Under the pieces are notes generated by a model. That model had not been told where the DNA came from. It worked only from the letters and a program-made list of their open reading frames with translations, and made no database searches. From positions 1 through 64,000 of the forward strand of contig CAVZRO010000040.1 of NCBI GenBank assembly GCA_963777625.1: 64,000 nucleotides of DNA, written 5' to 3'. The position numbers and the translations under genes were made by a program. This stretch comes from DATDIC01 sp963777625. GTDB lineage: Bacteria; Pseudomonadota; Alphaproteobacteria; Acetobacterales; Acetobacteraceae. Positions 36,190 to 46,769 of this stretch are shown here, piece after piece; position 1 is the first letter of the stretch, and each line of letters starts with the position of its first letter.

Positions 36190-36285
36190 GGGATCATCGG
36201 CCCGGGATCTCGGCCCGGGATCATCGGCCCGGGATCATTGGCCAGGGGTCACCGGTTTGGGATCATCGGCTCAAGGATCATCAGG
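36190..36285 (+). repeat. 14-bp tandem repeat upstream of degP, about seven units
   Basis: Units based on GGGATCATCGGCCC run end to end: 36190-36203, 36204-36216 (one base short), 36217-36230, 36231-36244, 36245-36258, 36259-36272 and a degenerate one from 36273. The early units are near-identical; the later ones have diverged. They fill most of the space between hflC and degP. Confidence 0.8.
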
Positions 36286-36317
36286 TTCGTAAGGAACCTA
36301 AAAAGGGACACACACCT

Positions 36318-37842
36318 ATGAAACTCCCTTCGTCCCGCTTGCTTCGGACCGCGGCACTCGCCGGCGCAGCGTCGGTAGCCATGCCGCTCGGTGGCCTCGT
36401 GTTCGCGCCCGCGGCCATAGCCCGTCCGGCACCGGACAGCTTCGCTGATCTGGCCGCAAAACTGCTGCCCGCCGTGGTCAACATCTCCTCCACCACGGAA
36501 GTGAAGACGGCCTCGGGGCCCGATATGCCGATGTTCCCGCCGGGCTCCCCGTTCGAGCAGTTCTTCAAGGACTTCATGAACCGTCACCGTCCTGGCGGCG
36601 GTGGCGGCAGCGACCAACAGCCGCCACCGGACGAGCGGCGCATGCAAAGCCTGGGTTCCGGTTTCATCATCGATGCGTCAGGTCTGGTGGTGACCAACAA
36701 TCACGTCATCGAGGGTGCCGACGAGATCACCGTCACATTGCAGGACAACACCTCGCTGAAAGCCACGGTTGTCGGGCGCGACACTGCCGGCGACATCGCC
36801 CTGCTGAAAGTGCATTCCGACAAGCCGCTGCCGGCGCTCCAGTTCGGCGATTCCACCGCCATGCGGATCGGCGACTGGGTGCTGGCGATCGGCAATCCGT
36901 TCGGACTTGGCGGCACGGTCACCGCCGGGATCGTGTCGGCGCGCGGCCGCGACATCCACGAAGGCCCCTATGACGACTTCATCCAGACCGATGCGCCGAT
37001 CAACCGCGGCAATTCCGGCGGCCCGCTGTTCAACATGGACGGGCAGGTGATCGGCATCAACACGGCCATCTACTCGCCTTCCGGCGGCTCGATCGGCATC
37101 GGGTTTGCCATCCCGGCCAACATGGCCAAGATGGATGTGGACCAGTTGCGCCAGTTCGGCCATCCGCGCCGCGGCTGGCTGGGCGTGCGCATCCAGGAAG
37201 TTACGCCGGATATCGCCGAAAGCCTGGGGCTGCACCCGTCCTCCGGCGCGATGGTTGCCGGGGTGAATCCCAACGGGCCGGCCGACAAGGCGCATCTGCG
37301 CAACGGCGATGTCATATTGCAGTTCAATAACCAGGACGTGAAGGATATGCGCGCCCTGCCGCGCATCGTTGCCGATTTCGGAAGTCGGCAAGCAGGTTCC
37401 GGTTCTGGTCTGGCGCGACGGCAAGCAAGTCACGCTGCAGGCCACGCTGGGCGAAATGCCCGACGACACCAAGACCGCGCTGGCGTCCGCCACCCCGGCC
37501 CAACCCGCCGTGCCGCAGCCGACGGACCTGTCCGGCCTCGGCATGAAGCTGTCGCCGGTTACCGCCGAAACCAAGGACAAGTTCCAGCTCGGCGATCATC
37601 AGAAGGGCGTCGTGGTAACCGAAGTGGACCCCGATGGCGCCGCCGCCAAGCAGGGGCTGAAACCCGGTGACGTGATCGTGGAAGTGCAGCAGAGCGAGGT
37701 CAACACACCGGCCGATGTCCAGCAGCACGTGGACGCGGTGCGCAAGGAAAATCGCCGGTCCGTGCTGATGCTGATCCAACGGCAGGACGGCATGCAGTGG
37801 ATCCCCGTCCCCCTGGACGGCGGCAACGCGCAGAAAGGATAG
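36318..37842 (+). CDS. degP: DegP/HtrA periplasmic serine protease, one net +1 frameshift
   Basis: About 507 residues after correction. A signal peptide is followed by a trypsin-like domain with triad H129 (TNNHVIEG), D159 (AGDIALLKV) and S233 (GNSGGPLF), then a PDZ domain (GWLGVRIQEVTPDIAESL). Near 37378-37382 one extra G breaks the frame; the next frame reads EVGKQVPVLVWRDGKQVTL and continues through a second PDZ domain to 37842. The 1,525-nt span is one more than 508 codons. It degrades or refolds damaged envelope proteins. Its position after hflK-hflC is typical of alphaproteobacteria. The ATG at 36318 follows AAGGGACACACACCT. Confidence 0.88.
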
Positions 37843-37911
37843 AGACCGCCGCCCATGTCTTGGCGCGAACCCGTCATACCCATGCAAACTCGGCCGTGGC
37901 CAGCCAGGCAT

Positions 37912-37931
37912 GCCCCGGCCATTTCCGGGGG
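37912..37931 (+). terminator. Hairpin after degP, possible terminator
   Basis: A perfect 6-bp stem CCCCGG/CCGGGG (37913-37918 and 37925-37930) with a 6-base loop. There is no T-run after it, so it is only a weak candidate. The rest of 37843-38019 holds no gene. Confidence 0.3.
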
Positions 37932-38019
37932 CCGGCCTTCCACGTTCTTACCCCCGCACAGGCATGGCCAGGACAGCGCCGGCGTGGCGACGCTACCTGA
38001 ACCGACAATTACCTAGCCG

Positions 38020-38778
38020 ATGAAGATAGATTTTACCTCCCGTACAGCCATCATCACGGGCGCTGCCCACGGCTTCGGGCGGGCGATCGCGTGCCGACTG
38101 GCCGCGCTGGGCGCCCGCGTCTGGGCCACCGACATCCTTCCCGACGAACTCGCGGAAACCGCCCGCATTGCTGGCGCTTCCTGTCAACCGCACCGACTGG
38201 ACGTGACCGACCGCGACGCAATTCACGCGCTCGCGCACAGCGTGGAACAGCAGACCGGGCACATCGACATCCTGGTGCACAGCGCCGGCGGTGTCGTCGG
38301 CCAGGTCGGCCGTCCGCTGGAGGAGATCACGCCCCACGACTGGCACGCCATTCTCCACGTCAACCTCACCGGCGCCTTCTGGTGCGCACAAGCCGTCGTA
38401 CCGGCGATGAAACGCGCCGGCTCAGGCCGCATCGTCACCATTTCCTCTGGCGCCGGTCTCGGGGTCAGCCTCACCGGCATCCAGGCCTATGCCTCCGCCA
38501 AGGCCGGCGAGATCGGCCTGACGCGCCAGCTTGCCCACGAGCTTGGCCCGTTCGGCATCACCGTGAACAGCGTCGCCCCCGGCTTCGTGCGCAGCAACCC
38601 CAGTAGCGAGAAGCAGTGGCAGTCCTACGGCCAGGAAGGCCAGCAGCGCCTGATCGACCGCATCGCTCTGCGCCGCCTCGGCAGCGTGGATGACATCGCC
38701 GACGCCGCCCTGTTCCTGCTGTCCGACCATGCCGGCTGGATCACCGGCCAGACGCTCAGCGTGGATGGAGGAAAATGA
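38020..38778 (+). CDS. Short-chain dehydrogenase/reductase
   Basis: A 252-residue classical SDR. The cofactor motif is TGAAHGFGRAIA near residues 12-23, the substrate serine is in ISSGAGLG, and the active Y/K is in YASAKAGEIGL. It ends WITGQTLSVDGGK as expected of FabG-like enzymes. Its stop overlaps the first permease gene as ATGA, so it is co-translated with the dipeptide-type transporter. The substrate is unknown; it may act on what the transporter brings in. Confidence 0.88.
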   Translation: MKIDFTSRTAIITGAAHGFGRAIACRLAALGARVWATDILPDELAETARIAGASCQPHRLDVTDRDAIHALAHSVEQQTGHIDILVHSAGGVVGQVGRPLEEITPHDWHAILHVNLTGAFWCAQAVVPAMKRAGSGRIVTISSGAGLGVSLTGIQAYASAKAGEIGLTRQLAHELGPFGITVNSVAPGFVRSNPSSEKQWQSYGQEGQQRLIDRIALRRLGSVDDIADAALFLLSDHAGWITGQTLSVDGGK

Positions 38779-39779
38779 TAGCGACCATCGCGGGGCGCTT
38801 GGGACAGCTCCTGCTGGTCATCATCGGCGTCAGCATCATCGTCTTCCTGCTCATGCATGTCCTGCCCGGCGACGTGGCGCAAATGCTGCTGGGTGACCAC
38901 GCCACGCCGCAATCCCTCACACGCCTGCGCGCCCAGCTCGGCATCGACCGCCCCATCTGGGTCCAATACGCGCGCTTCGCCGTCCAGGCGCTGCACGGCG
39001 ATTTCGGCATGTCCCTGCAAACCAATCACCCCGCCTTCGACGACGTGCTGATCGCATTTCCGGTCACCCTGCAGCTCTCGCTCGCGTCGCTGGCGATCGC
39101 CACGCTGGTGGGAGTTCCGCTCGGTGTCGCCGCCGCGCTACGCCCCAGCTCCTGGCTCGACAACACCGTGCTCACCGGCAGCCTGATCGGCGTCTCGATG
39201 CCGATCTTCTGGCTCGGCCTGATGCTGCTGCTGCTGTTCGGCGGCATCCTCGGCTGGCTGCCGATCGGCGGCCAGATGCCGCCCGAGCTCTCGCCGCCCC
39301 GCATCACCGGCATGAGTGTGCTCGACGCGCTGCTGACCGGCCAGGCTGACATGATCTTTGAAGCCGCCCGCCATCTGTTGCTGCCCGCCTGCACACTCGC
39401 CACTGTTCCGCTGGCCTTGATTACCCGCATCACCCGCTCCGAGATGCTGGCCGTGCTCACCCAGGATCATGTGCGCACCGCTTGGGCCAAGGGCCTGCCG
39501 GCACGGCGCGTCATCCGCCGCCATGTCCTGCGCAATGCCCTGATCCCCATCGTAACGGTGATCGGACTCCAGCTCGGCCTGCTGCTTTCGGGCGCAGTGC
39601 TGACCGAAACCATCTTCTCCTTGCCCGGCCTCGGCCGACTGATGGTCGATTCGATCCTGTCGCGCGACTACCCGGTCGTGCAGGCGGGCGCCCTGTTCAT
39701 CGCCGTGGTGTTCGTGCTGGTGAACCTGATCGTCGATCTCAGCTACAGCTTCCTCGATCCGCGGATCCGGCGAGTGTGA
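38775..39779 (+). CDS. DppB-type ABC transporter permease
   Basis: A 334-residue inner-membrane permease with an N-terminal anchor (LLLVIIGVSIIVFLLMHVLPGD) and the DppB core. The EAA-like loop is ARRVIRRHVLRNALIPIV and it ends DLSYSFLDPRIRRV. It pairs with the next permease. The gene overlaps its neighbours on both sides. Confidence 0.92.
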   Translation: MIATIAGRLGQLLLVIIGVSIIVFLLMHVLPGDVAQMLLGDHATPQSLTRLRAQLGIDRPIWVQYARFAVQALHGDFGMSLQTNHPAFDDVLIAFPVTLQLSLASLAIATLVGVPLGVAAALRPSSWLDNTVLTGSLIGVSMPIFWLGLMLLLLFGGILGWLPIGGQMPPELSPPRITGMSVLDALLTGQADMIFEAARHLLLPACTLATVPLALITRITRSEMLAVLTQDHVRTAWAKGLPARRVIRRHVLRNALIPIVTVIGLQLGLLLSGAVLTETIFSLPGLGRLMVDSILSRDYPVVQAGALFIAVVFVLVNLIVDLSYSFLDPRIRRV

Positions 39780-40648
39780 GCGCCTCGGTCGTCCGCCACC
39801 CGATCACCGAAAGCCCCACCTGGCAGGCCTGGAACGCGCTCGCCCGCCGCGGCACGGTCCGCGTCGGCGCCTTCCTGGTGCTGTTGTTCATCGCGCTCAC
39901 CATCCTGGCGCCGCTGGTCTCGCCTTACGATCCCACCGACCAGGACCTGTCCAGCGCACTCTCCCCACCCTCGTTGGATCATCTGTTCGGCGCCGACCAG
40001 TACGGGCGCGACGTGTTCAGCCGCGTGTTGTTCGGTACGCGCGACGCGCTGCTGGCGATCGTCGTAGCCGACGGTCTCGCGCTCGGGTTGGGCGGATTGA
40101 TGGGCCTGGTGGCCGGCTTCGTCGGCGGAGCCATCGACATCGTCATTATGCGCTTCGTCGATGTGCTGCTGGCCTTCCCCTACCTGCTGCTGGCACTCAT
40201 CATCGTCGCCGCGCTCGGCCCCAGCCTGACCAACGCGTTGATCGCGATCGGCATCGTCTATACGCCGCAATATGCCCGCATGATGCGCGGCCAGGTGCTG
40301 GCCGTCCGTAGCGCGGATTACGTCCGTGCCGCCCGCGCCCTGGGCAGCGGCCGGACGCGCCTGATGCTGCGCCACGTGCTGCCCAACTGTTTCACCCCCG
40401 TCCTGGTTCTGGCGACGTTGCAAGCCGGCTCGGTTATCGTCGAAACCGCTGGACTGGCGTTTCTGGGGCTGGGCGCACAGCCACCGGCGGCCGACTGGGG
40501 GGCGATGCTGTCCGACGGCCACGATTACTTCCTCTCAGCCTGGTGGATCGCCACCTTCCCCGGCCTGGCGATCTTCGTCGTCGTGCTTGGCTTCAATCTG
40601 ATCGGCGACGCGCTACGCGACTATGCCGACCCGCGCCGTCGCGAATGA
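39776..40648 (+). CDS. DppC-type ABC transporter permease
   Basis: A 290-residue permease: an N-terminal segment (FLVLLFIALTILAPLVSPYDP), the typical HLFGADQYGRDVFSRVLFG, an EAA loop ARALGSGRTRLMLRHVLPN, and the end LIGDALRDYADPRRRE. GTG 39776 overlaps the previous stop as GTGA. It forms the channel with the DppB-like subunit. Confidence 0.92.
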   Translation: MSASVVRHPITESPTWQAWNALARRGTVRVGAFLVLLFIALTILAPLVSPYDPTDQDLSSALSPPSLDHLFGADQYGRDVFSRVLFGTRDALLAIVVADGLALGLGGLMGLVAGFVGGAIDIVIMRFVDVLLAFPYLLLALIIVAALGPSLTNALIAIGIVYTPQYARMMRGQVLAVRSADYVRAARALGSGRTRLMLRHVLPNCFTPVLVLATLQAGSVIVETAGLAFLGLGAQPPAADWGAMLSDGHDYFLSAWWIATFPGLAIFVVVLGFNLIGDALRDYADPRRRE

Positions 40649-41652
40649 CCGAAACATTGCTGGAGGTCAGCGGACTGACGGTCGCCTTCGCCGCACGCGA
40701 CGGTGTCCTTCCGGTCGTGCGCGACCTGTCTTTCTCCCTGCATCGCGGCGAGACGCTGGTCATCGTGGGCGAGTCCGGATCGGGCAAATCCGTCACCTGC
40801 CTGGCACTGATGGGCCTGTTGCCGCGCCCCGCCGGCCGTATCCTTGATGGCGGCATCCGGCTAGCCTGCAAGGATGGCATGGTGCGCGATCTGGCCCGCC
40901 TGGATCAGGGCGGCATGCAGCGCATCCGCGGCGCCGAGATAGCAATGATCTTCCAGGAGCCGATGACGTCGCTCAACCCGGTGTACACGATCGGCGAGCA
41001 GATCATCGAAGCCCTGCAATACCATGAGACCCTCTCCTCCCGCGCCGCCCGGGCGCGTGCCGCGGAGATGCTGGCACTGCTCGGCATCCCCGATCCGTCT
41101 GCCCGGCTGGACACCTATCCGCACCAGCTATCCGGCGGCATGCGCCAGCGCGCGATGATCGGCATGGCGCTCGCCTGCCGTCCCGCCCTGCTGCTGGCTG
41201 ATGAGCCCACTACGGCGCTCGATGTGACAGTTCAGGCGCAGATCATCGACCTGCTGCGCCGGTTGCAACGGGAACTTGGCATGGCGATGATCTTCGTCAC
41301 CCACAATCTTGGCGTCGCCGGCGAGATCGCCGACCGCGTGCTGGTGATGTATGCTGGCCAGTGCGTGGAATCCGGCCCGCGCCAGCCGATCTTCGCCTCG
41401 CCTCGCCTGCCCTACACAATGGGCTTGATGCAGGCGGTGCCCAGGTTGGGCCTGGATCGGTCGACGGGACCCTTGGCAACGATACCGGGCAGCGTCCCGG
41501 ACCTGGCTGACCTGCCGACCGGCTGCGCCTTCCACCCGCGCTGTGGGTTCTTTCGGCCCGGTCTGTGCGACGTGCGCCCGCCGGCCCTGGAGTTTTGCGG
41601 CGAACTACACGACGTGCGTTGCCTGCGCTGGCGGGAGATCGCGGCAGAATGA
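40645..41652 (+). CDS. DppD-type ABC transporter ATPase
   Basis: A 335-residue ATPase. Walker A is GESGSGKSV, the signature LSGGMRQRAMI and Walker B LLLADEPTTALD. The C-terminal cysteine-rich segment (GCAFHPRCGFFRPGLC) is the OppD/F-type region that can hold an Fe-S cluster. ATG 40645 overlaps the previous stop as ATGA. Confidence 0.92.
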   Translation: MTETLLEVSGLTVAFAARDGVLPVVRDLSFSLHRGETLVIVGESGSGKSVTCLALMGLLPRPAGRILDGGIRLACKDGMVRDLARLDQGGMQRIRGAEIAMIFQEPMTSLNPVYTIGEQIIEALQYHETLSSRAARARAAEMLALLGIPDPSARLDTYPHQLSGGMRQRAMIGMALACRPALLLADEPTTALDVTVQAQIIDLLRRLQRELGMAMIFVTHNLGVAGEIADRVLVMYAGQCVESGPRQPIFASPRLPYTMGLMQAVPRLGLDRSTGPLATIPGSVPDLADLPTGCAFHPRCGFFRPGLCDVRPPALEFCGELHDVRCLRWREIAAE

Positions 41653-41736
41653 AACCAGACCCGCTTCGTGGCGAAGCCGGTTTCCGCCCTGGCGGGGCTT
41701 ATTCTGGCCGTCGGCGGCCGCTTTTCATTGCCTGAC

Positions 41737-42708
<972 letters not shown>

Positions 42709-42845
42709 TACGTCACCTGTTCAGTGGTTCGGTCGGTCGATGGGCACGCCAGGCAGCAGCCGATGACCGGGCAAGCCGGTGCACCCAGGCCCCCAACGCA
42801 CGTCTGCGTGTACCCGTCCGCCGGCGTCTGAGCCGCCGACGAATG

Positions 42846-44321
42846 TCAATCCGCCGCAGCCTCCTGGCCTCCAGCACGTGCCGTCGGCCGGTCCCGCCCG
42901 GCCAGGTCGTCGCCCGCCGTATGCGGCATCAGCAGCGCGATTGGCGCCGCCACCAGCGTAAACAGCGATACTGCCAGGAACGCCATGCTGAAATCCCATG
43001 GCCGCGCGGGCCGGTCACCCGACAGCGCCATCGAGATCTCCAGCCCCACCGCACCGGCTGAAATCCCGATGGTCGCGGCCAGTTGCTGCACCGCCGTATA
43101 GAGACTTGTCGCCGCGCTCATCCGGCGCCGCGGTACGTCGCCGTATGCCAGCGTGTTGTAAGCGGTGAACTGCAACGACCGAAAAAATCCGCCGATCAGC
43201 AGGACGCCATAAATTGCCGCCGCCGGCCAGGCCGGGCGGAACGCCGCGCAGATCGCGATCATGACGGCCGAGATCAGTCCGTTCCATACCAGTGTATCGC
43301 GGAACCCGAATAGCCGCAGCGCCCACTGCGCCACCGGCTTCATCACCAGTGCCCCCGCCGAGCTGGCGAACGTCACCAGCCCGCTCTGCACCGCCGAATC
43401 GCCGAACCCCACCTGCAGCATCAACGGCAGCAGGAACGGGATCGCCCCGATCCCCGTGCGGAACAGCAGCATCGCCGAGATCGCGACGCGGAAGCACGGC
43501 AGCCGCAGCAGCGACAAATCCAGCAGCGGAGCCGAATGGCCTTTTGCATGGACCAGGTAGGCTACTCCGGCAATGACCCCAGTAGCCCCCAGCCCGGCGG
43601 ACACCAAGGGCGGGACCACGCCGCGCCCCGCCGTCTCCACCGCAAACATCAGCCCCGACAGCGCCATCCCCGTCAGCAGCAGCCCAACCAAATCGAACCG
43701 CCCGGGCGGCGGCTCTCGCACTTCCTCGATAAACAGGCTGACCAGCACGATTCCCAGCACGCCGATCGGCACGTTGATGTCGAAAATCCATCGCCAGGAG
43801 AAATACGTCACGATGAAACCGCCGAGCGGCGGCCCCAGCACCGGCCCCACCAGCGCCGGGGTCGTCAGCCAGGCCATCGCGGCCACCAGCTCCCGCCGTG
43901 GCGTGCTGCGCAGCATCACCAGCCGGCCCACTGGCACCATCATCGCGCCGCCGATCCCTTGCAGGATGCGCGCCAGCACCAGGAACCACAGCGTGTCCGC
44001 CCGCCCGCACAGCACCGATCCCACCGTGAACACGGCAATCGCCGCGCGAAACACGGTCCGCGTACCGTAGCGGTCGGAAATCCATCCGCTGGCAGGAATG
44101 AACACCGCCACGCTGAGCAGATAAGCGGTGAGCGCCACGTTCATGTGCACTGCATCGGACCCGAACGCCCGCGCCATGGTCGGCAGCGCGGTTGCGATCA
44201 CCGTCGAATTGAGATTCTGCATGAACAGGGCACACGCAACGATCATCGCGGTGGTGCGCGTACGCCGGCTGGTGCGTATCCGGCCCGGCTTTGTCTCTGC
44301 TCCATCCTCAGTGCTGCTCAT
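42846..44321 (-). CDS. DHA2-family MFS drug exporter
   Basis: A 491-residue protein with about 14 membrane segments. The motif LNSTVIATALPTMARAFG, then SGWISDRYGTRTVFRAA (motif A), and RILQGIGGAMMVPVGRLVML are DHA2 hallmarks (EmrB/QacA group). It would pump drugs or metabolites out by proton antiport. It is 75 bp after the LysR gene on the same strand and is probably controlled by it. Confidence 0.92.
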   Translation of the reverse strand: MSSTEDGAETKPGRIRTSRRTRTTAMIVACALFMQNLNSTVIATALPTMARAFGSDAVHMNVALTAYLLSVAVFIPASGWISDRYGTRTVFRAAIAVFTVGSVLCGRADTLWFLVLARILQGIGGAMMVPVGRLVMLRSTPRRELVAAMAWLTTPALVGPVLGPPLGGFIVTYFSWRWIFDINVPIGVLGIVLVSLFIEEVREPPPGRFDLVGLLLTGMALSGLMFAVETAGRGVVPPLVSAGLGATGVIAGVAYLVHAKGHSAPLLDLSLLRLPCFRVAISAMLLFRTGIGAIPFLLPLMLQVGFGDSAVQSGLVTFASSAGALVMKPVAQWALRLFGFRDTLVWNGLISAVMIAICAAFRPAWPAAAIYGVLLIGGFFRSLQFTAYNTLAYGDVPRRRMSAATSLYTAVQQLAATIGISAGAVGLEISMALSGDRPARPWDFSMAFLAVSLFTLVAAPIALLMPHTAGDDLAGRDRPTARAGGQEAAAD

Positions 44322-44396
44322 GTCCCCAGAATGCCCCCGGGAACGTGGCAGGAGAAGCCTGCCTGCATCTGCAACGTTCTGTTACAAGGCGTGCCA

Positions 44397-45302
44397 CTAA
44401 GCCCGTTCGTGTTCCACATCGCGCGTCAGCCGCAGCAAATTGCCTACAGTCGGGCGAGTTTCCCCCGTTCGCGCTCCCACAGTGAGCGGTGCGAGCAATT
44501 TTCCCGGCTCTTGCAAGCGCAAATAGCGCACGCCGCCCAGATGGATCTCGCGCATCGACGCCGGGACCAGCGAAATCCCCACCCCTGCCGCCACCAGGCT
44601 GATATTCGTCAGCATCCGCCCGACTTCCGTCGCCACCAACGGCTCGAACCCTGCCTCGCGGCACGCCTCCACCACATCGGCGTACATCCCAGGCGCCGCC
44701 CGTCGGCGCACCAGGATGAAGCGCTCGCCCGCCAGGTCCTTTAATGCCACCGAAACCGGTCGGGCTCGTGCGAGTCGATGCCCCGCGGGAACCGCCACCA
44801 GCAGCTCTTCGTCCAGCAATTCGGTGAACACCACCCCATGCGGCCGCGCCACCACCGCCCGCAGGAACGCGACATCCAGATTGCGCGCCACCAACGCATC
44901 GGTCAGGTCGGCCGCGTTGCCTTCCTCGATGCGCAGCGCCACGTTCGGATAGAGCTCCGTATAGGTTCGCATCAGCCTGGGGACCGCGGGATGCAAGATC
45001 GCGGACGTGGTCACGCCGATGGCGATCTCTCCTTCCTGCCCGCGCGCCGCCAGGCTCGCCCGTGTCGCGGCCCGCCGTGCGCCCTCCAGCACGATCCGCG
45101 CCTCTGTCAGGAACGCGGCCCCCGCCGCCGTTAGCGCCACCCCGCGCGGCAACCGCGTGAACAGCGCCACGCCGAGTTCCGTCTCCAGGGCCCGTATCTG
45201 CTGGCTCAACGGCGGCTGCTGCAGACCGAGCCGAGCCGCCGCGCGGGTCATGTGCCCTTCTTCGGCGACCGCAACGAAATAGCGAAGATGCCGCAACTCC
45301 AT
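44397..45302 (-). CDS. LysR-family transcriptional regulator
   Basis: A 301-residue regulator. The winged helix is MELRHLRYFVAVAEEGHMTRAAARLGLQ with PPLSQQIRALETELG; the rest is a substrate-binding-like effector domain. ATG 45302 begins the family sequence. It precedes the MFS exporter and is divergent from the SGNH-like gene, with a LysR-type T-N11-A palindrome just upstream of its own start. Confidence 0.93.
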   Translation of the reverse strand: MELRHLRYFVAVAEEGHMTRAAARLGLQQPPLSQQIRALETELGVALFTRLPRGVALTAAGAAFLTEARIVLEGARRAATRASLAARGQEGEIAIGVTTSAILHPAVPRLMRTYTELYPNVALRIEEGNAADLTDALVARNLDVAFLRAVVARPHGVVFTELLDEELLVAVPAGHRLARARPVSVALKDLAGERFILVRRRAAPGMYADVVEACREAGFEPLVATEVGRMLTNISLVAAGVGISLVPASMREIHLGGVRYLRLQEPGKLLAPLTVGARTGETRPTVGNLLRLTRDVEHERA

Positions 45303-45317
45303 CGCCTGGCTCGATCC

Positions 45318-45332
45318 ATATGATTCACATAT
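45318..45332. promoter_or_regulatory. LysR box: ATATG-N5-CATAT
   Basis: A perfect interrupted palindrome that includes the T-N11-A pattern (T at 45319, A at 45331) of LysR sites. It lies 16 bases upstream of the LysR start in the 127-bp divergent gap, an AT-rich island, where it could control both directions. Confidence 0.5.
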
Positions 45333-45429
45333 CGCAGCCGCTACTTTCGTATATTTTACATCTCGCGCTTCCCCTGTCACGAATCTCCGGCCCGGACAAC
45401 GCTCCGGGTCAGAATGGGAGGACCGCTCA

Positions 45430-46727
45430 ATGAACCCGCGCTGTACCTGGCTGCTCGCCACGACAATCGTGCTGGGCTGCGCCGTACCCGCTACCGCCGC
45501 CTTCGCCGACCCGATCGACATCCTGTTCGTCGGCAACAGCTTCACCCACGGCCGCTATGATCCCGTACGCAACTACAATGGCGGCTTCGGTGCCAATGAG
45601 GTGCACGATCTGCTGTGCCCGTCGCAGAACAACTGCAGCGCCGAGCCCGGACCGCAGACCGATCCCAGCAAGAACCCCCGCCCGGAAACCTGCAGCAGCA
45701 ACTGGCCTATCTCAACGCCAACCCGTCGGCGCAGTACAACGAACCCGGCCCCGATGGCGGGGTACCCGGCATTTTCCTGCAATTCACGCGCGAAGCCAGC
45801 CTGGACTACGATGTCTCGATCATCGCGGTCAGCAGCGCCACGTTGAACGGCTATGTCTCGGGCACCTCCAAGCAATATTTCAGCCAGATTGCCCAATCGA
45901 AATGGAACCACGTGGTCCTGCAGGACCAGAGCTTCGAGCCGCTGCCAAGCACGATCACCGTCAACGGCAACAGCGTGGCCACGCGAGGCAACTTTGCCAA
46001 TTTCGAAAAAGGCATGAGCGGCCTGATCAATGGGATCGATGCCGCCGATACCGCCGCCGGCAAATCCCCGGCCGCCGTTACGATGTACCAAACCCAGCCA
46101 CTCGCTTCTTACGGTTTCACCAGCAGCAACCCGGCGCAGCCAATATTCGGCAGCAGCACCAGCCCGCCGGGCGGAGTGAACGCGCCCTATGTCGGCGACA
46201 AGAACCCGATCGCGGCGATGGCAAAGGATCTGCACAACGCCTACGAGCAAGGTGCCGGCGACTACCAGGCGGCGCACCCCGCCGGCAGCAGCGTCAATGT
46301 CGCGCTTGCCGGAGACGCGTGGGTAAGCGCGATCAATCTCGGTTATGCGGAAGAAAACCCCTACCTGTCCGGCAACCAGGGCAACCGGGTCGATCTGTGG
46401 GACAGCGATCCGCTGAACGCCTGCTGCACCACCCCGATCGGCTATCATGAAAGCATCTATGGCGCATATCTGAATGCCCTGGTGCTGTTCGACGAGATCA
46501 CCGGCGTCGATCCGACCACGCTGTTACCGGAATTCAGTGCAGGTGACTTGGGTTCCGCGGCCTATGCGCTCGGCATCTCTCCCACCATCGCCGAGGACCT
46601 TGCCATCGCCGCCGAACGCACCGTCAAGGCCGGCCATCCCGTCCCCGAGCCCTCGTCGCTTCTGCTCCTCACTCCGGCTGTTGCCATCCTGGTTTTGCGG
46701 CGCCGCGCGCGGCAAACCACGAAGTAA
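45430..46727 (+). CDS. PEP-CTERM SGNH-hydrolase-like protein, one net -1 frameshift
   Basis: A signal peptide is followed by ILFVGNSFTHG with the likely nucleophile S37. The frame breaks near 45674-45681 in a run of C, and the next frame continues PGNLQQQLAYLNANPSAQ to the end. The segment GYHESIYGAYLNALVLFDEI gives the expected C-terminal histidine of SGNH enzymes. The tail VPEPSSLLLLTPAVAILVL and RRRAR is a PEP-CTERM sorting signal, so the protein is probably processed by an exosortase and placed outside the cell. Total length, 1,298 nt, fits one missing base. It may cleave acyl groups from polysaccharide (inference). Confidence 0.75.
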
Positions 46728-46769
46728 CGGACCACCAAATGGCCGATGGCCGGGGCCCCGTCCCGGCCA

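Noticed and set aside
36190..36285. Possible CRISPR array
   Set aside because: The 14-bp units are contiguous with no spacers, so it is a simple tandem repeat.
45573..46448. A 291-codon open frame opposite the SGNH-like gene
   Set aside because: The plus strand has a signal peptide, an SGNH-like serine and a PEP-CTERM tail; the minus frame has none of these.
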